Shown: positions 1 through 5,908 of the stretch, one piece after another | Layout: every line of letters begins with the position of its first letter | Position numbering within the stretch: position 1 is the stretch's first letter | NCBI GenBank assembly: GCA_958407995.1 | Contig: CATYJU010000053.1 | Coordinates: 1 to 12,207 of the forward strand | Direction of reading: 5' to 3' | DNA: 12,207 nucleotides | Source: an uncultured Collinsella sp. | GTDB lineage: Bacteria; Actinomycetota; Coriobacteriia; Coriobacteriales; Coriobacteriaceae | Notes under the pieces: generated by a model | The model's input: only the letters and a program-made list of their open reading frames with translations | Told to the model about the DNA's origin: nothing | The model's database searches: none | Made by a program: the position numbers and the translations under genes

Positions 1-83
1 GAGGAGAGAAGCGACCTAAAGATCGCCTTCGAGATTTTGAGCATATTCATCGCCAGCCTTAACCTCATCCAGTCGGAACAGAG
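1..83 (+). other. Window-edge stretch, probable 3' end of an upstream gene
   Basis: A + strand terminator at 84-110 implies a gene ending just before it, but the reading frame cannot be settled. Frame 1 has GC-rich third positions over about 30 codons, as expected in this genome, yet it runs through the terminator hairpin to a TAA near 145. Frame 3 stops at 60-62, a sensible distance before the terminator, but has AT-rich third positions. Neither reading resembles a family I recognise, so I leave the product unnamed. Confidence 0.2.
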
Positions 84-110
84 GGGCCGAACAAAATGCT
101 CGGCCCTTAT
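84..110 (+). terminator. Intrinsic terminator of the off-window gene
   Basis: GGGCCGA (84-90) pairs perfectly with TCGGCCC (100-106) around a 9-base A-rich loop, followed by the T-rich tail TTATTACTT. The T-rich side lies to the right, so it works for + strand transcripts entering from the left. Confidence 0.6.
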
Positions 111-113
111 TAC

Positions 114-148
114 TTGCCGGCAAAGTCAATTTAACATAAACTGTTAAA
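114..148 (+). promoter_or_regulatory. Putative promoter and overlapping operator dyad of the DUF2975-HTH unit
   Basis: TTTAACA (130-136) and TGTTAAA (142-148) form a perfect 7-bp inverted repeat with a 5-base spacer. A possible -10, TAAACT (137-142), lies between the arms, 17 bases after a weak -35-like TTGCCG (114-119). The arrangement fits autorepression by the Cro/C1-type regulator encoded second in the unit. That link is an inference from position and symmetry; the hexamers themselves are poor. Confidence 0.35.
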
Positions 149-185
149 AAGTAACCTGAGTTTTTTAAATTCTTCGGAGGTTATT

Positions 186-698
186 ATGAGTTCCGACAAT
201 CGCACTCCCCGGCTTCATTCCTTCCGCATCGCATGTGCGATAGCCTCTGCGACCCTTTGCGCCACCGCCATCGCACAAGTGGCGTTCTCCTTAAAGCCAG
301 CAATCGAAGTGCTCGACAACCCTGTAATTGCAGACTCCCCCGCGTATCCAGCCCTTGCGATCTCGACATTGGTCCCTGCCGTCATCGGTATCGCTACGAC
401 CATCCTCAGCGCCGTTCTCGTGTGGACGATCAAGAGCGGAGACCCCTTCAAGAAAGGGTCTGCGACATGCTTGAAGGTGCTCGGCATTCTCTTCGTTGTT
501 CAAGCTGCCACCAGCCTCTACGCCGGCTCACTCAAAACCTCCGTTTCGATGTTTGGCGGCGAGGGGGCCGTCGGCGCCCAAGAGATCGCTTCATCATTCG
601 ATTGGACCTCTCTGGTTCTCGGCATCGTCCTGTTCATGCTTTCCCAGCTCTTCTTGTACGCCCGAGAGCTGTACCTCGACTCCGACGAGATTGCGTAA
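186..698 (+). CDS. DUF2975-type four-helix membrane protein
   Basis: This 170-residue protein is almost entirely hydrophobic, with four predicted membrane helices near residues 15-36, 57-82, 95-115 and 139-162. The SGDPFKKGSATCLK loop after helix 2 and the acidic tail ARELYLDSDEIA resemble the DUF2975 family, whose molecular role is unknown. Members are usually encoded directly before a small YozG-like HTH regulator, exactly as here. The start is supported by GGAGG at 176-180, five bases before ATG. The gap to the next ATG is only 9 bases, so the two genes are surely cotranscribed. Base composition is less GC-rich than in the housekeeping genes to the right, which fits an accessory origin. 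Family assignment rests on length, helix pattern and partner gene, so it is good but not certain. Confidence 0.72.
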   Translation: MSSDNRTPRLHSFRIACAIASATLCATAIAQVAFSLKPAIEVLDNPVIADSPAYPALAISTLVPAVIGIATTILSAVLVWTIKSGDPFKKGSATCLKVLGILFVVQAATSLYAGSLKTSVSMFGGEGAVGAQEIASSFDWTSLVLGIVLFMLSQLFLYARELYLDSDEIA

Positions 699-707
699 GG
701 AAACGCC

Positions 708-959
708 ATGCCCGTAATTGTTCGCCTCGACAAGATCATGGCCGAGCGAAAGATTTCCTCGAACGAACTTGCCGAAAGGATTGGAACCACGCCCGTGAAC
801 CTGTCCCGTATTAAAAAAGGGCATATTCGCGGCATTCGCTTCAACACACTCGAGCAGCTATGCCTCGCCCTTCGTTGCCAACCCGGAGACCTTCTCGAAG
901 TCATGAGCGAAGAGGATGCCCGAAAGGAGTTCGGACTCGATTGGTCCGCCGAGGATTAG
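708..959 (+). CDS. YozG-like Cro/C1 (XRE) family HTH transcriptional regulator
   Basis: This 83-residue protein is a compact single-domain regulator. The opening MPVIVRLDKIMAERKIS, the helix-turn-helix around residues 17-45 (ELAERIGTTPVNLSRIKKG) and the segment RFNTLEQLCLALRCQPGDLLE are typical of the small XRE regulators that accompany DUF2975 membrane proteins. AAGGA at 697-701 overlaps the preceding stop and serves as ribosome binding site. Its likely target is its own promoter (dyad at 130-148). The last 15 or so residues (SEEDARKEFGLDWSAED) go beyond the usual end after the GDLLE motif. Its TAG stop is followed, in the same frame, by the catalytic half of a tyrosine recombinase, so the natural C terminus may have been altered by the rearrangement that made this junction. 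Confidence 0.85.
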   Translation: MPVIVRLDKIMAERKISSNELAERIGTTPVNLSRIKKGHIRGIRFNTLEQLCLALRCQPGDLLEVMSEEDARKEFGLDWSAED

Positions 960-1685
960 AGGGCGGTCGTACTCGCCCTGCACACGGGGATGCGAATCGG
1001 CGAGGTCTGCGGCCTTCGGTGGTGCGATGTGGATTTCGAGACGGGCCTGATCTCGATCAGACACTCGGTGGCGTACGCGAAGGGAATGGGTTCGTTCATC
1101 AAGGACACCAAGACCCATGACGCCAGGGGTATCCCCATCGACCCGGTCGGCCTACTCCCCTTCCTGAAGGAGACCCACGAGATCGACTGCGGAAAGCTGC
1201 GCTTGCGCGGCCTTACCGGGGCGGTCGAGATCGGGGACTGCTACATCCTGTCGGAGCCGGGCGCGACCTTCGCGACGACAAGCTATATCCGCAGGGCGTT
1301 CAAGACGTTCTCGGAGACCAACGGCCTCATGGGCACCAACGACGAGCTGATCACGTTCCACGGCCTTCGCCACACGTTCGCAACGCAGTGGATCCGCCAA
1401 GGCGGCGATATCAAGGCGCTCCAATCGATCCTCGGCCACAAGGACGCCATGGCGACGCTCAACGTCTACGCCGACATCGAGCCCATCTCCAAAATCCATA
1501 ACATGCTGCGCGCCACGCCGTGCCTTTGGCGCGGGCACCTCGGGCCGAGGGTCGATCCGGGTCCCATGTTCCAACAGAGGATCCAGGAGTCCATCGAGAC
1601 GCTCCAGGCGTTCGGCTACGGCATCACCGAGCCGGACGACCGAAATATCGCCATACGCGACGTGAAGACGAACAGTTGGCTCTAG
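960..1685 (+). pseudogene. Tyrosine recombinase (integrase) remnant, catalytic domain only
   Basis: Translation starting right after the regulator's stop reads RAVVLALHTGMRIGEVCGLRW, the opening of a phage-integrase catalytic domain. Counting from the ATG at 990, all six catalytic positions are present: R2, K41 (beta-hairpin TKT), H124 and R127 (FHGLRHTFA), H150 (LGH) and nucleophile Y160 (NVYAD). The roughly 150-180 residues that normally precede it (arm-type and core-binding domains) are missing, and no plausible ribosome binding site precedes 990. After Y160 there are 71 more residues, against the usual 15-25, ending in an unfamiliar GC-rich stretch from about 1510. I read it as a decayed fragment of an integrative element. 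A catalytic-only protein started at 990 is possible but would lack most DNA recognition. Confidence 0.75.
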
Positions 1686-1753
1686 CTCACCGAGTACGCG
1701 GCAGTGCTGGGCCCATCCCAACTGAGGTCACGGTGGTCCGATAGGGGCGCCGC

Positions 1754-1810
1754 CCGCGGCATGCGCCGCGGAGCGGTATCCCCTGCCGAAGGGCGGGGAT
1801 GCCCTCCGCT
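1754..1810. repeat. Two adjacent GC-rich hairpins
   Basis: Hairpin 1: CCGCGGC (1754-1760) and GCCGCGG (1765-1771) pair perfectly around an ATGC loop. Hairpin 2: ATCCCC (1778-1783) pairs with GGGGAT (1795-1800) and, after a bulged T, GCC (1785-1787) with GGC (1792-1794) around a GAAG loop; AGCGG (1772-1776) can pair further out with CCGCT (1806-1810). No T-run follows on either strand, so these are not ordinary terminators. Confidence 0.5.
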
Positions 1811-2011
1811 TCCAGTTCGGAATCAGCCGTCGGAGGCGTTCGGCTGACTGCGGGAACGGCCTGTCCGCTCAATGTGTTCGGCTGAGATCGGAAATCAACC
1901 CAACACGAGCCGGACACGCGCCAGACGGCTCTTCCCCGTACGGCCTTCCCCCTTACGCTCATGTTGCAGGCATGTAACGCCGCAGCGAGCGCGCCTTTTT
2001 TGCGCCAGACA

Positions 2012-2034
2012 GGTACAATGATGAACACTGTACC
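2012..2034 (+). promoter_or_regulatory. Dyad over a possible -10 element of the ACT-domain gene
   Basis: GGTACA (2012-2017) and TGTACC (2029-2034) are perfect inverted 6-mers with an 11-base spacer. The left arm overlaps TACAAT (2014-2019), five of six matches to a sigma-70-type -10. No convincing -35 lies 16-18 bases upstream. A repressor bound here would block the promoter. Confidence 0.3.
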
Positions 2035-2081
2035 GTAGCGGAGCGCCCCGCGCGCGCCGCAATCACGCGAAAGGGTTTCCC

Positions 2082-2369
2082 ATGGCCGAGATCTCGTCCT
2101 CCCGTATCGTCATCACCGTCCTTGGCAAGAACCGCCCCGGCATCGTCGCCGGCGTCACCCGTGTCCTAGGCGAGGCCAACGTCGACATCCGCGACATCAC
2201 GCAGTCCATTATCGAGGACATCTTCACCATGACCATGCTGGCCGATACCGCCGAGTCCAAGCTCGACTTCGCCGAGCTGCAGAAGGCCCTGGCCGAGGCC
2301 GGCGAGCTTTCGGGCGTCAACGTGTCCATCCAGCGCGAGGACGTCTTCAACTTTATGTACCGCCTGTAG
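2082..2369 (+). CDS. ACT-domain protein, UPF0237 type
   Basis: This 95-residue protein is a single ACT domain. RIVITVLGKNRPGIVAGVT (residues 8-26) is the first strand and ligand-binding loop (the N-RPGI turn), followed by VDIRDITQSIIEDIFTMTML and a C-terminal half with a second amphipathic helix. ACT domains bind amino acids or other small ligands and act by dimerising. Length and the ending NFMYRL match the stand-alone UPF0237 group, related to the ACT part of glycine-cleavage regulator GcvR. In many Gram-positive bacteria UPF0237 is followed by a UPF0210 partner; here citrate synthase follows instead. AAGGG at 2069-2073 is a modest ribosome binding site. Ligand and partner cannot be read from the sequence. 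Confidence 0.85.
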   Translation: MAEISSSRIVITVLGKNRPGIVAGVTRVLGEANVDIRDITQSIIEDIFTMTMLADTAESKLDFAELQKALAEAGELSGVNVSIQREDVFNFMYRL

Positions 2370-2447
2370 CGAACAGGCCGTACGGGAACAGGCCGGCGCA
2401 TCTGCACCCAAGCACGCCGCCCCCACACGGCCCCGAGAGGAGCGCGC

Positions 2448-3866
2448 ATGGCTTACGACGCCAAGAAAATCTACTACCGCTTCGATGACCATCTGAGCCG
2501 CCTGGTCTTGGATTATGAGGCGAGCCGCCAGATTTCGCCCGAAAGCGAAAACCTCTACCACGGCATGCCGACTGATCCGTATGACGAGGGTCTGTTCGTC
2601 GAGCATAACGTCAAGCGCGGCCTGCGCAACGCCGACGGCTCGGGTGTGGTTGCGGGCCTTACCCGCATCTCGGACGTGCACGGCTACAACAAGGTCGACG
2701 GCAAGGTCGTGCCCGACCAGGGCAAGCTCACGCTGCGCGGCTATAGCATCGAGGATCTGGTCAACAATGCCCAGGCCGAGAATCGCTATGGCTACGAAGA
2801 GGTCGCTTATCTGCTCATTACGGGCTCTCTGCCCACCAAGGAAGAGCTTGACGGTTTTTGCGAACGTCTGGGTGCTTTTAGGCACCTGAGCGACGAATAC
2901 GTCCGCGAGTTCCCCATGACCACGGTGTCGTCGAGCATCATGAATGTGCTTCAGCGCGCCGTGCTGCTGCTCTACGCCTTCGACGCCGAGCCCGACGCCA
3001 TTACACCCGAGCACGAAATCGACGTCGCCATCTCTATGCTCGCCCGTCTCCCCCGCATCGCCGCCTTCGCGCATATGGCCTCGGTCGCCAAGCGCCGCGG
3101 CTCCGAGGTTCATGTACCGCACCCCACACCCGGCCTCTCCACCGCCGAGACCATCCTGCAGGTCCTGCGCGGCGGCATGGCATTCACCCGCGACGAAGCC
3201 ATGCTGCTCGACGTGATGCTCATGCTGCATGCCGAGCACGGTGGCGGCAACAACTCCACGTTTGCTTGCCGCGTGCTGTCCTCCTCGGCCACCGACCCGT
3301 ATTCCGCCTACGCCGCGGCTATCGGCTCGCTCAAGGGCCCGCGCCACGGCGGTGCCAACGCCAAGGTCGTGTCCATGCACGAGGACATCCGCGCGCATGT
3401 CTCCAACTGGGAGGACGAGGACGAGGTCGCGGCCTACCTGGGCAAGATCCTCGACAAGCAGGCCTTCGACGGCACGGGTCTCATCTACGGTATGGGCCAC
3501 GCCGTCTATACGCTCAGCGACCCGCGCGCCGAGGTCTGCCGCCGTTACGCGCGCACGCTTGCCGCCAAGAAGGACCTGGGCGATGAATTCGCGCTCATCG
3601 AGCGCATCGAGCGCCTGGCCCCGCAGGTGATGCGCGACCACGGCATGACCAAGCCCATCTGCGCCAACATCGACCTGTACACGGGCTTTATCTACAAAAT
3701 GCTCGGCGTGCCCGAGACGCTCTTTACACCGCTGTTCGCCGTCGCCCGTATGGCCGGCTGGTCGGCGCACCGCATGGAAGAGCTCTTCTGCGCGCACCGC
3801 ATCATCCGCCCGGCATACCGTCCGGTGATCGAGCCGCTAGAGTACAAGCCGCTCGCCGACCGCTAG
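2448..3866 (+). CDS. gltA: Citrate synthase (Si-type)
   Basis: This 472-residue protein condenses acetyl-CoA with oxaloacetate to citrate in the cytoplasm. Catalytic positions are in place: H261 (LMLHAEHGGGN), H300 (KGPRHGGAN) and D409 (ANIDLYTG), with oxaloacetate-binding H351 and R360 in GMGHAVYTLSDPR. The position usually held by R in GHRVY is A, which the family signature tolerates. The N terminus of about 60 residues before the first conserved block and the overall length suit the long clostridial and coriobacterial form. AGAGGAG at 2436-2442 supports the start. It lies 78 bases after the ACT gene with no terminator between, so cotranscription is likely, and a strong terminator closes the unit. 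In an anaerobe it probably feeds 2-oxoglutarate and glutamate synthesis. A 2-methylcitrate synthase cannot be excluded from sequence alone, but no prp genes are near. Confidence 0.93.
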   Translation: MAYDAKKIYYRFDDHLSRLVLDYEASRQISPESENLYHGMPTDPYDEGLFVEHNVKRGLRNADGSGVVAGLTRISDVHGYNKVDGKVVPDQGKLTLRGYSIEDLVNNAQAENRYGYEEVAYLLITGSLPTKEELDGFCERLGAFRHLSDEYVREFPMTTVSSSIMNVLQRAVLLLYAFDAEPDAITPEHEIDVAISMLARLPRIAAFAHMASVAKRRGSEVHVPHPTPGLSTAETILQVLRGGMAFTRDEAMLLDVMLMLHAEHGGGNNSTFACRVLSSSATDPYSAYAAAIGSLKGPRHGGANAKVVSMHEDIRAHVSNWEDEDEVAAYLGKILDKQAFDGTGLIYGMGHAVYTLSDPRAEVCRRYARTLAAKKDLGDEFALIERIERLAPQVMRDHGMTKPICANIDLYTGFIYKMLGVPETLFTPLFAVARMAGWSAHRMEELFCAHRIIRPAYRPVIEPLEYKPLADR

Positions 3867-3889
3867 GACGCGGACCGTTATAGAACCCG

Positions 3890-3928
3890 AGCGTGGCCAG
3901 GGCATCACCGCCCTCGGCCACGCTTTTT
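3890..3928 (+). terminator. Strong intrinsic terminator after citrate synthase
   Basis: AGCGTGGCC (3890-3898) pairs with GGCCACGCT (3916-3924) and AGGGC (3899-3903) with GCCCT (3910-3914), with one bulged C and a 6-base loop. A run of five T's follows (3924-3928). It ends only 25 bases before the next start codon. Confidence 0.9.
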
Positions 3929-3953
3929 ATGCCAGCAGAAAGGGCTGCATCGA

Positions 3954-4796
3954 ATGATTGTTTTTTCCGATATGGATGGAACGCTGTTGACGAGTGACAA
4001 GCAGATGAGCGACGCCACCTGGGCGATGCTCGACGAGCTTGCGCGCCACGGTGTTGAGTTTGTGCCCTGCACGGGGCGCCCGCTGTCGGGCATCTTTGAG
4101 CCCATCCTCGCCCACCCCGCCGTACACTACGCGGTCTGTGCCAACGGTGCCAGCGTCTGGCAGCTCGACGACGGTACGCCCACCGATACCTCACGTGCTA
4201 CGCGCATTTTGAGCCGACCGCTCGACCGCGCCATCGCCCACCGCGTCCATAGCATTGCCGCCGGCCACGATGTGACCTTCGATATCTTCGCGGATGGGCA
4301 GTGCTTCCTCCCCCGCTCGCTCTACACGCGTCTGGATGAGTTCTGTGGCGGCGACCCCCACATCGCGGCTTCGCTTAAGCGCACACGAACACCGATCGAC
4401 ATGGATATCGACAGCAAGATCGACGAGGTCGAGACGCTCGAACGCATCGCCATGTACTGGCACAACCCGGCCGATTGCGACGCCATCGCGGCGGCGCTCG
4501 ACACGCTCGAAGGCATTGAGGTCACGCGTTCGTACGCCATGAATATCGAGGTCATGGGTGAGGGCGCCACCAAGGGAACGGCCCTCACGTGGCTGTGTGA
4601 GCATCTGGGCGAGCGTCTCGCCGACGCCTGGGCGTTCGGCGACAACATCAACGACATCCCCATGCTGCAGGCAGCGGGCCATGGCATGGCCATGATCAAC
4701 GCCGAGCCCGAAGACCGCGAGGCCGCCGACGCCATCACCGAATACGACAACGACCACGACGGCGTCGCCCGCACCATCATGGCCGCCCTCGCCTAG
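3954..4796 (+). CDS. Cof-type HAD-superfamily phosphatase (subfamily IIB)
   Basis: This 280-residue protein is a cytoplasmic Mg-dependent hydrolase, probably acting on small phosphorylated metabolites. The four HAD motifs are complete: I, DMDGTLL with nucleophile D6 and acid/base D8; II, T40 in CTGRP; III, K207 in ATKGTAL; IV, D230 and D234 in GDNINDIPML. The long insert between motifs II and III is the IIB cap. Length matches Cof and YidA relatives. AAAGGG at 3939-3944 precedes the ATG. The start lies 25 bases past the citrate synthase terminator, leaving no room for a promoter in between, so transcription must come from readthrough or from a promoter under or before the hairpin. Its TAG stop lies inside a hairpin-repeat arm. 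The substrate cannot be predicted. Confidence 0.9.
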   Translation: MIVFSDMDGTLLTSDKQMSDATWAMLDELARHGVEFVPCTGRPLSGIFEPILAHPAVHYAVCANGASVWQLDDGTPTDTSRATRILSRPLDRAIAHRVHSIAAGHDVTFDIFADGQCFLPRSLYTRLDEFCGGDPHIAASLKRTRTPIDMDIDSKIDEVETLERIAMYWHNPADCDAIAAALDTLEGIEVTRSYAMNIEVMGEGATKGTALTWLCEHLGERLADAWAFGDNINDIPMLQAAGHGMAMINAEPEDREAADAITEYDNDHDGVARTIMAALA

Positions 4797-4840
4797 TCAC
4801 TGGGGACGTTCTTAAACGACTAGTCACTGGGGACACTCTT
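4793..4840 (+). repeat. REP-like hairpin repeat, copy A (two units, + orientation)
   Basis: CTAGTCACTGGGGAC occurs at 4793-4807 and again at 4820-4834, a 27-base period. CTAGTC (4793-4798) can pair with GACTAG (4818-4823), placing the GGGGACGTTC core in the loop. The TAG of the first arm is the stop codon of the preceding HAD gene. The 48 bases match copy B in inverted orientation at 43 positions. Confidence 0.85.
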
Positions 4841-4857
4841 CGCAAAAAGCTGCAAGG

Positions 4858-4902
4858 ACTGTCCCCCACTGCCGGCAGAAAAAGAACGTCCCCATCTGCC
4901 GG
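4858..4902 (-). repeat. REP-like hairpin repeat, copy C (- orientation)
   Basis: CCGGCAG (4872-4878) and CTGCCGG (4896-4902) are perfect arms. The loop contains GTCCCC (4889-4894), i.e. GGGGACGTTC on the - strand. A second core, GTCCCC at 4861-4866, lies 28 bases away beyond the 10-bp palindrome CTGCCGGCAG (4869-4878). With copy A facing it, the region between the two HAD stop codons is almost entirely repeat. Confidence 0.8.
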
Positions 4903-4903
4903 A

Positions 4904-5698
4904 TTAGGAGAGACTCTCCAGCACGCGACGGAGCTCACGTTGGACGGCGTGGTCACGGTTACAACCCACCACGCGATCGGCCACCGCCTTGAGCGCGGGG
5001 CGCGCATTTTCCATCGCGCAGCCCGTGCCGACAAAGCGAATGATCTCGTAGTCGTTCATCGAGTCGCCAAACGCCATGACCTCGTCGCGTTCGACGCCAT
5101 AGTGCTCCATGAGCTGCTCGATTCCCGAGGCCTTCGACACACCAGGCTGCATGGCATCGATCCATGCGTTTCCAGAAGGCGCAAAGGTAAAAAGCTGGCC
5201 AAGCTCGCGCTGCAGTACGTAGGCACTGTCCATAACGGCACAGTCATCGCAAAAGATACTCGCCTTGATGATATTTACGCTGGGATCGGGCAGCTCCCAA
5301 ATGCGCTCGGCATTGGGAAGGTCCTTATCGACCTCACGCACGAACTTGCACTCGTCATCGAGCAAGAAGGACTTGGTTCGGTCAAAGAGCGCAAGATGCA
5401 GATTGGGAAATGTCCTGACGGCCTGGGCGAGCCTTCGAATCGCCAGGTGGGAATACACCTCACGGTCTACCATCTTACCGTCGGCGTAGACCTGGGCGCC
5501 GTTAGCGGCGACAAAGTCCATCTTGTCGCGAACGGGCGCAAAGAACTCGCACAGGCGATCGTAGCGACGACCTGACGATGCGGCGAAATGCACGCCATGC
5601 TCGTGTAGCGCCAGAATCAGTTCGTAGGTCTCGGGAGGCACCCGGCCGTTTTCGTCAAGCAGTGTGCCGTCCATATCGGATGCAATCAGTTTAAACAT
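4904..5698 (-). CDS. Cof-type HAD-superfamily phosphatase (subfamily IIB)
   Basis: This 264-residue protein is a second IIB HAD hydrolase, convergent with the one on the + strand but clearly divergent from it. Motifs: I, SDMDGTLLDENG with D8 and D10; II, S42 in SSGRR; III, K189 in GVSKASG; IV, D212 and D216 in GDSMNDYEII. The region between motifs II and III forms the cap. The start is fixed by GGGAG on the - strand (5706-5710), seven bases before ATG. That ribosome binding site is inside the 3' arm of a long leader hairpin (5704-5765), suggesting translational control. Its TAA stop abuts repeat copy C. It may be cotranscribed with ade upstream (206-base gap), but a separate promoter is also plausible. 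The substrate is unknown. Confidence 0.9.
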   Translation of the reverse strand: MFKLIASDMDGTLLDENGRVPPETYELILALHEHGVHFAASSGRRYDRLCEFFAPVRDKMDFVAANGAQVYADGKMVDREVYSHLAIRRLAQAVRTFPNLHLALFDRTKSFLLDDECKFVREVDKDLPNAERIWELPDPSVNIIKASIFCDDCAVMDSAYVLQRELGQLFTFAPSGNAWIDAMQPGVSKASGIEQLMEHYGVERDEVMAFGDSMNDYEIIRFVGTGCAMENARPALKAVADRVVGCNRDHAVQRELRRVLESLS

Positions 5699-5703
5699 AG
5701 AAA

Positions 5704-5765
5704 AGCTCCCTTCGGGCTTGATGGAATCGGACGTATATCCAAAATCACCGTACCCAAAGGGAGCT
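5704..5765 (-). promoter_or_regulatory. Leader hairpin covering the ribosome binding site of the - strand HAD gene
   Basis: AGCTCCCTTCGGG (5704-5716) and CCCAAAGGGAGCT (5753-5765) are inverted repeats with one mismatch. Read as - strand RNA the mismatch is a U-G wobble, so all 13 positions pair around a 36-base loop. The 3' arm contains the GGGAG Shine-Dalgarno sequence, which would be hidden in the folded state. No known riboswitch class is recognised. Confidence 0.5.
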
Positions 5766-5768
5766 CAA

Positions 5769-5797
5769 ATAAGACTCCGCGGGCGCAAACGTTACAA
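5769..5797 (-). promoter_or_regulatory. Possible promoter of the - strand HAD gene
   Basis: On the - strand TTGTAA (5797-5792) and TCTTAT (5774-5769) are separated by exactly 17 bases, each with four of six consensus matches. Transcription would begin near 5762, inside the 5' arm of the leader hairpin, leaving about ten base pairs of that stem at the extreme 5' end of the RNA. Confidence 0.3.
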
Positions 5798-5860
5798 GGA
5801 CCTAGCAAATAGCTCACGCGCGCCAGAGGCCCCACGGTCGCGGCGTCACGCGACACGCCA

Positions 5861-5908
5861 AAGAGTGTCCCCGACGACTAGTCGTTTAAGAACGTCCCCG
5901 ATGACTAG
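5861..5908 (-). repeat. REP-like hairpin repeat, copy B (two units, - orientation)
   Basis: This is an inverted, near-identical copy of 4793-4840 (43 of 48 positions). Cores GTCCCC lie at 5867-5872 and 5894-5899, again 27 bases apart, and the GACTAGTC palindrome forms the arms. The ade stop codon TAG (5907-5905) occupies the same position in the repeat as the HAD stop codon does in copy A. Confidence 0.85.

Larger units (their letters stand above)
1686..2060. other. Gene-poor spacer with hairpins and short repeats
   Basis: No credible gene is visible. The stretch holds two GC-rich hairpins (1754-1810), a 7-bp inverted repeat TCAGCCG (1823-1829) / CGGCTGA (1841-1847), a direct repeat GTTCGGCTGA (1838-1847 and 1876-1885), and the dyad upstream of the ACT gene (2012-2034). 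It may contain debris from the same mobile element as the integrase remnant, but no attachment site or tRNA end is recognisable. Confidence 0.5.

Noticed and set aside
114..123. TTGCCGGCAA palindrome as another member of the hairpin-repeat family
   Set aside because: It shares the TGCCGGCA arm by eye, but no GGGGAC core is near, so chance in GC-rich DNA is the better explanation.
1687..2028. 113-residue - strand open frame in the gene-poor spacer
   Set aside because: No ribosome binding site, low-complexity arginine-rich translation, and it spans hairpins; I do not regard it as a gene.
2166..3797. Long 543-residue open frame on the - strand
   Set aside because: It lies antisense across most of the ACT and citrate synthase genes, which have clear motifs and ribosome binding sites. 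Open antisense frames are common in GC-rich coding DNA.
4793..4902. CRISPR array
   Set aside because: The units have a 27-base period but only two copies per cluster, in opposing orientations, with conserved rather than unique 'spacers' and no cas genes.
4793..5908. Insertion sequence with terminal inverted repeats
   Set aside because: The enclosed gene is a HAD phosphatase, not a transposase, no flanking target duplication is seen, and the same repeat type occurs elsewhere in the window.
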